In this document: positions 43,597 through 44,973 of the stretch, in pieces
Numbering within the stretch: the first letter of the stretch is position 1
How the letters are laid out: every line of letters begins with the position of its first letter
DNA from: an uncultured Clostridium sp.
Lineage (GTDB): Bacteria; Bacillota; Clostridia; Lachnospirales; Lachnospiraceae
Assembly (NCBI GenBank): GCA_945915475.1
Contig: CAMEFI010000024.1
Coordinates: forward strand, 1-44,973
Reading direction: 5' to 3'
Length of the DNA: 44,973 nucleotides
The notes under the pieces: model-generated
Seen by the model: the letters and a program-made list of their open reading frames with translations, nothing else
Database searches by the model: none
What the model was told of the DNA's origin: nothing
Made by a program: the position numbers and the translations under genes

Positions 43597-43896
43597 ATGA
43601 ATCACAATAATACGGAGATTACAGAAGATACAATTACACTTTATTTAGACAATAACAAAGAAGTCGAATGTGATATTCTTGCCATCTTTCCATTAAAGGA
43701 ACAATTCTATGTTGCCCTGATGCCACAAGAACCTATTGAAGGATATGAAGAAGGCGAATATTTTCTTTACCGTTACGCTTCTGATGGAGAAAATGTAGAA
43801 TTATCGGATATTGAATCCGATGCCGAATGGGAAGCCGTAGAGGACAAATTTGAAGAATTACTGGATGAAGATGAATTTAATAATATGTCTGAATAG
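43597..43896 (+). CDS. DUF1292 domain protein
   Basis: 99 residues, very acidic. ITLYLDNNKEVECDILAIFPLKEQFYVALMP, FLYRYASDGENVELSDIESDAEWEAVEDKFEELLDED match DUF1292 (YrzB-like), a small cytosolic Firmicutes family of unknown function. ATG 43597 has AGGAGG with ideal spacing; the frame opens 10 codons earlier without RBS. Followed after 8 nt by a membrane protein gene. Confidence 0.9.
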   Translation: MNHNNTEITEDTITLYLDNNKEVECDILAIFPLKEQFYVALMPQEPIEGYEEGEYFLYRYASDGENVELSDIESDAEWEAVEDKFEELLDEDEFNNMSE

Positions 43897-43904
43897 GAGA
43901 TTTT

Positions 43905-44231
43905 ATGGATAAACAGTCTTTTTCAAAATATAAACCAATTATTATATTTTTTGTGTTGCTTGCTTTTTCGCCAATTCTTGCCTTTATTGCAGCAGGAATA
44001 TATCTTTACTTACATTACAAAAAGAAATCTCAGGCTTCTGCACAACCTAACAAACCACGTAAAAACAAATCTGAAGCAATGCCGGAATATAGATTTACAA
44101 CAGATGCAACTACTATGGTTTCCGATCCGGGTGGTCATCAGTCTAATTATAGTGGGTTAGATCCATACTTACAGGAAGACCTTCGGAAACACAAAAAGCG
44201 TTATAAAGGTATGTCAGATTTACTTCAATAA
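43905..44231 (+). CDS. Small single-pass membrane protein, unknown
   Basis: 108 residues with one membrane helix at about 11-34 (IIIFFVLLAFSPILAFIAAGIYLYL), a basic segment KKKSQASAQPNKPRKNK, then a polar C-terminal tail with no recognisable domain. ATG follows GGAG at optimal distance; transcribed with the DUF1292 gene. Family not recognised. The 44-nt gap to the convergent gene has no clear terminator. Confidence 0.75.
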   Translation: MDKQSFSKYKPIIIFFVLLAFSPILAFIAAGIYLYLHYKKKSQASAQPNKPRKNKSEAMPEYRFTTDATTMVSDPGGHQSNYSGLDPYLQEDLRKHKKRYKGMSDLLQ

Positions 44232-44275
44232 TATACATTCAAAAATCACACACTGATATCCCGGCTTTTCTTTGA

Positions 44276-44500
44276 TTATCTGTTCAGATTATTAAGATTA
44301 CGTACTAATTCCATATCTGCCTCTGTTACTCTCATATTCGTGCAGATTTTCTTTCCCTCTGGCGAAGTTACACTAATTTCAATAACGGAGCCCTCCCCGA
44401 TTGATTGTGTTGCTGCTTGAAAAAACATTGGCACTTTCGGGTGATTACGTTTGAAAATATCAAAATATCCTTTTAATTTCATAAGATCCATTGGGTTCAT
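44276..44500 (-). CDS. Small hypothetical protein
   Basis: 74 residues: MNPMDLMKLKGYFDIFKRNHPKVPMFFQAATQSIGEGSVIEISVTSPEGKKICTNMRVTEADMELVRNLNNLNR. A helical N-terminus and a beta-hairpin-like C-terminal part; similar short proteins occur in Lachnospiraceae without known role. An excellent TAGGAGG lies before ATG 44500 and overlaps the end of the GH95 relic (its TAG stop), so the break point of the relic is close to here. Confidence 0.75.
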   Translation of the reverse strand: MNPMDLMKLKGYFDIFKRNHPKVPMFFQAATQSIGEGSVIEISVTSPEGKKICTNMRVTEADMELVRNLNNLNR

Positions 44501-44511
44501 AATAATACCTC

Positions 44512-44660
44512 CTAGCTTTTTTCCAATTCAACATTTACAATTTTCTCATCATGACTTTGCACAAGCATTTCCGCTATTGCAGCGGTACATCCAAAGTTTC
44601 CATCAATCTGAAATGGAGGATGATTATCAAACAAGTTAGGTAATGCCTCATTCCAATTAG
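44512..44660 (-). pseudogene. Remnant of a GH95-type alpha-L-fucosidase gene
   Basis: The minus-strand frame ending at TAG 44512 reads [30 protein letters not shown], the unmistakable C-terminal active-site region of GH95 alpha-L-fucosidases, in an enzyme normally above 700 residues. About 40 recognisable residues remain (44515-44660 at most); upstream sequence runs into the terminator and the tRNA and is unrelated. The natural continuation after QSH is lost: only [10 protein letters not shown] follows. I take it as a decayed fragment, not a gene; the open frame up to 44805 runs through the tRNA and is spurious. Confidence 0.8.
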
Positions 44661-44725
44661 AGGCAGGTGTATTGAATGAAATTTTATATGTATCAATCAC
44701 AATATCATCTCCTGTTTCAACAATG

Positions 44726-44766
44726 AAAAAAGCCTGCAACCTTTTATCTACAAAGCTTGCAAGCTT
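44726..44766 (-). terminator. Terminator of the rRNA/tRNA transcript
   Basis: AAGCTTGCAA (minus strand 44766-44757) pairs with TTGCAGGCTT (44739-44730) with one T-G pair; a T-run (TTTTTT, 44731-44726) follows. It lies 10 nt downstream of tRNA-Trp. Confidence 0.85.
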
Positions 44767-44775
44767 TTCAACCAC

Positions 44776-44846
44776 CAGGGGATGAGAGAATCGAACTCCC
44801 ACCAAAGGTTTTGGAGACCCCTATCATACCATTTGACCAATCCCCT
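44776..44846 (-). tRNA. tRNA-Trp (CCA anticodon)
   Basis: 71 nt. Acceptor AGGGGAT/ATCCCCT with discriminator G, D-stem GTCA/TGAT, anticodon stem GGGGT/ACCTT (two G-U pairs) with loop CTCCAAA, and T-stem GGGAG/CTCTC around TTCGATT. Anticodon CCA, so Trp. No encoded CCA tail. It follows the 23S 3' end by about 94 nt and is probably in the same transcript. Confidence 0.93.
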
Positions 44847-44939
44847 ACATATAAGAAAATTACCCTTTACAGGTAATCTCATAAAGGCATGTGCCTTCAG
44901 AACTTCATACAAAGATCTGCCATCTCTTCCACATTTCTA
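44847..44939 (-). other. 23S-tRNA spacer without 5S rRNA
   Basis: This 93-nt spacer contains two small hairpins (AAGGCA/TGCCTT and ATTACC/GGTAAT) but no 5S-like sequence, which would need about 117 nt. The second hairpin is followed by TTTTC and may be a processing site. Confidence 0.7.
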
Positions 44940-44973
44940 AGTTAAGCCTTCGACCGATTAGTACCCGTCAGCT
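44940..44973 (-). rRNA. 23S rRNA, 3' end (partial)
   Basis: Read on the minus strand, AGCTGACGGGTACTAATCGG TCGAAGGCTTAAC is the conserved 3' terminus of bacterial 23S rRNA; the gene continues off the right edge. The 3' boundary (about 44940) is by alignment to known termini from memory. No 5S rRNA gene can fit in the 93 nt to tRNA-Trp. Confidence 0.9.

Noticed and set aside
44276-44500. Small gene as a continuation of the GH95 relic
   Set aside because: It has its own strong RBS and a different sequence with no fucosidase similarity.
44512-44805. A 97-residue gene running through the tRNA
   Set aside because: Its first half is antisense-free translation of tRNA-Trp and terminator DNA; only the GH95-like tail is meaningful, and it is a relic.

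Overview
The window looks like chromosomal DNA of a low-GC, spore-forming member of the Clostridia, most likely Lachnospiraceae. The support is a spore-coat CotF-type gene pair, a four-subunit pyruvate:ferredoxin oxidoreductase, a single-chain PurL of about 1250 residues, strong AGGAGG ribosome binding sites, GntR/ABC and MarR/ABC export operons, and a 23S rRNA 3' end of clostridial type. Family and genus are inference; no database search was possible. Most genes lie on the minus strand and are therefore read here from high to low coordinates.

Layout. 1-5926 (minus): HAD phosphatase, rhomboid protease, an acidic TPR protein and a very large Lys/Glu/Ala-rich coiled-coil protein that runs off the left edge. 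6042-7142: YbjQ-type protein with a zinc ribbon. 7358-11296: one compact minus-strand run (DUF4176, DUF3592, an Ala/Gly-rich protein with a C-terminal WXG100-like helical module, an HExxH protein, thyA, folA); the first four look like a type VII-secretion-associated accessory set. 11479-14156 (plus): lipid- or membrane-anchored DUF885 metallopeptidase, then a 209-bp MITE-like palindromic element with target-site duplication, then two small spore-coat-like genes. 14283-16989 (minus): repeat-bearing coiled-coil protein; LRR, HTH-GNAT and DnaA-like AAA+ genes in one operon. 17228-20279 (minus): porC-porD-porA-porB. 20420-23446 (minus): HTH-TPR regulator, PLDc_N membrane protein, ABC ATPase and permease. 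23545-29120 (minus): MarR, heterodimeric ABC exporter, MATE efflux pump. 29303-31172 (minus): GntR, ABC ATPase, membrane protein. 31298-35447 (minus): CBS/CorC protein, MazF-type RNase without antitoxin, alr, NAD(P)HX repair enzyme. 35593-39348: purL. 39504-40786: CheX-like and CheY-like pair. 41059-44231 (plus): GGDEF-EAL signalling protein, DUF1292 protein and a small membrane protein. 44276-44973 (minus): a small hypothetical gene, a relic of a GH95 fucosidase, tRNA-Trp and the 3' end of 23S rRNA at the right edge.

Genes that work together: thyA and folA form the dTMP cycle; the four por subunits form one oxidoreductase; three separate export operons each carry their own local regulator (XRE-type, MarR, GntR), suggesting a substantial antibiotic or toxic-compound response. 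The most unusual items are the MITE-like element at 13456-13664, three tandem 14-bp palindromes overlapping the MarR promoter, a por promoter whose -10 sits in the loop of the preceding operon's terminator hairpin, the WXG-like fusion protein, and the GH95 remnant next to a ribosomal operon that shows no 5S gene between 23S and tRNA-Trp.
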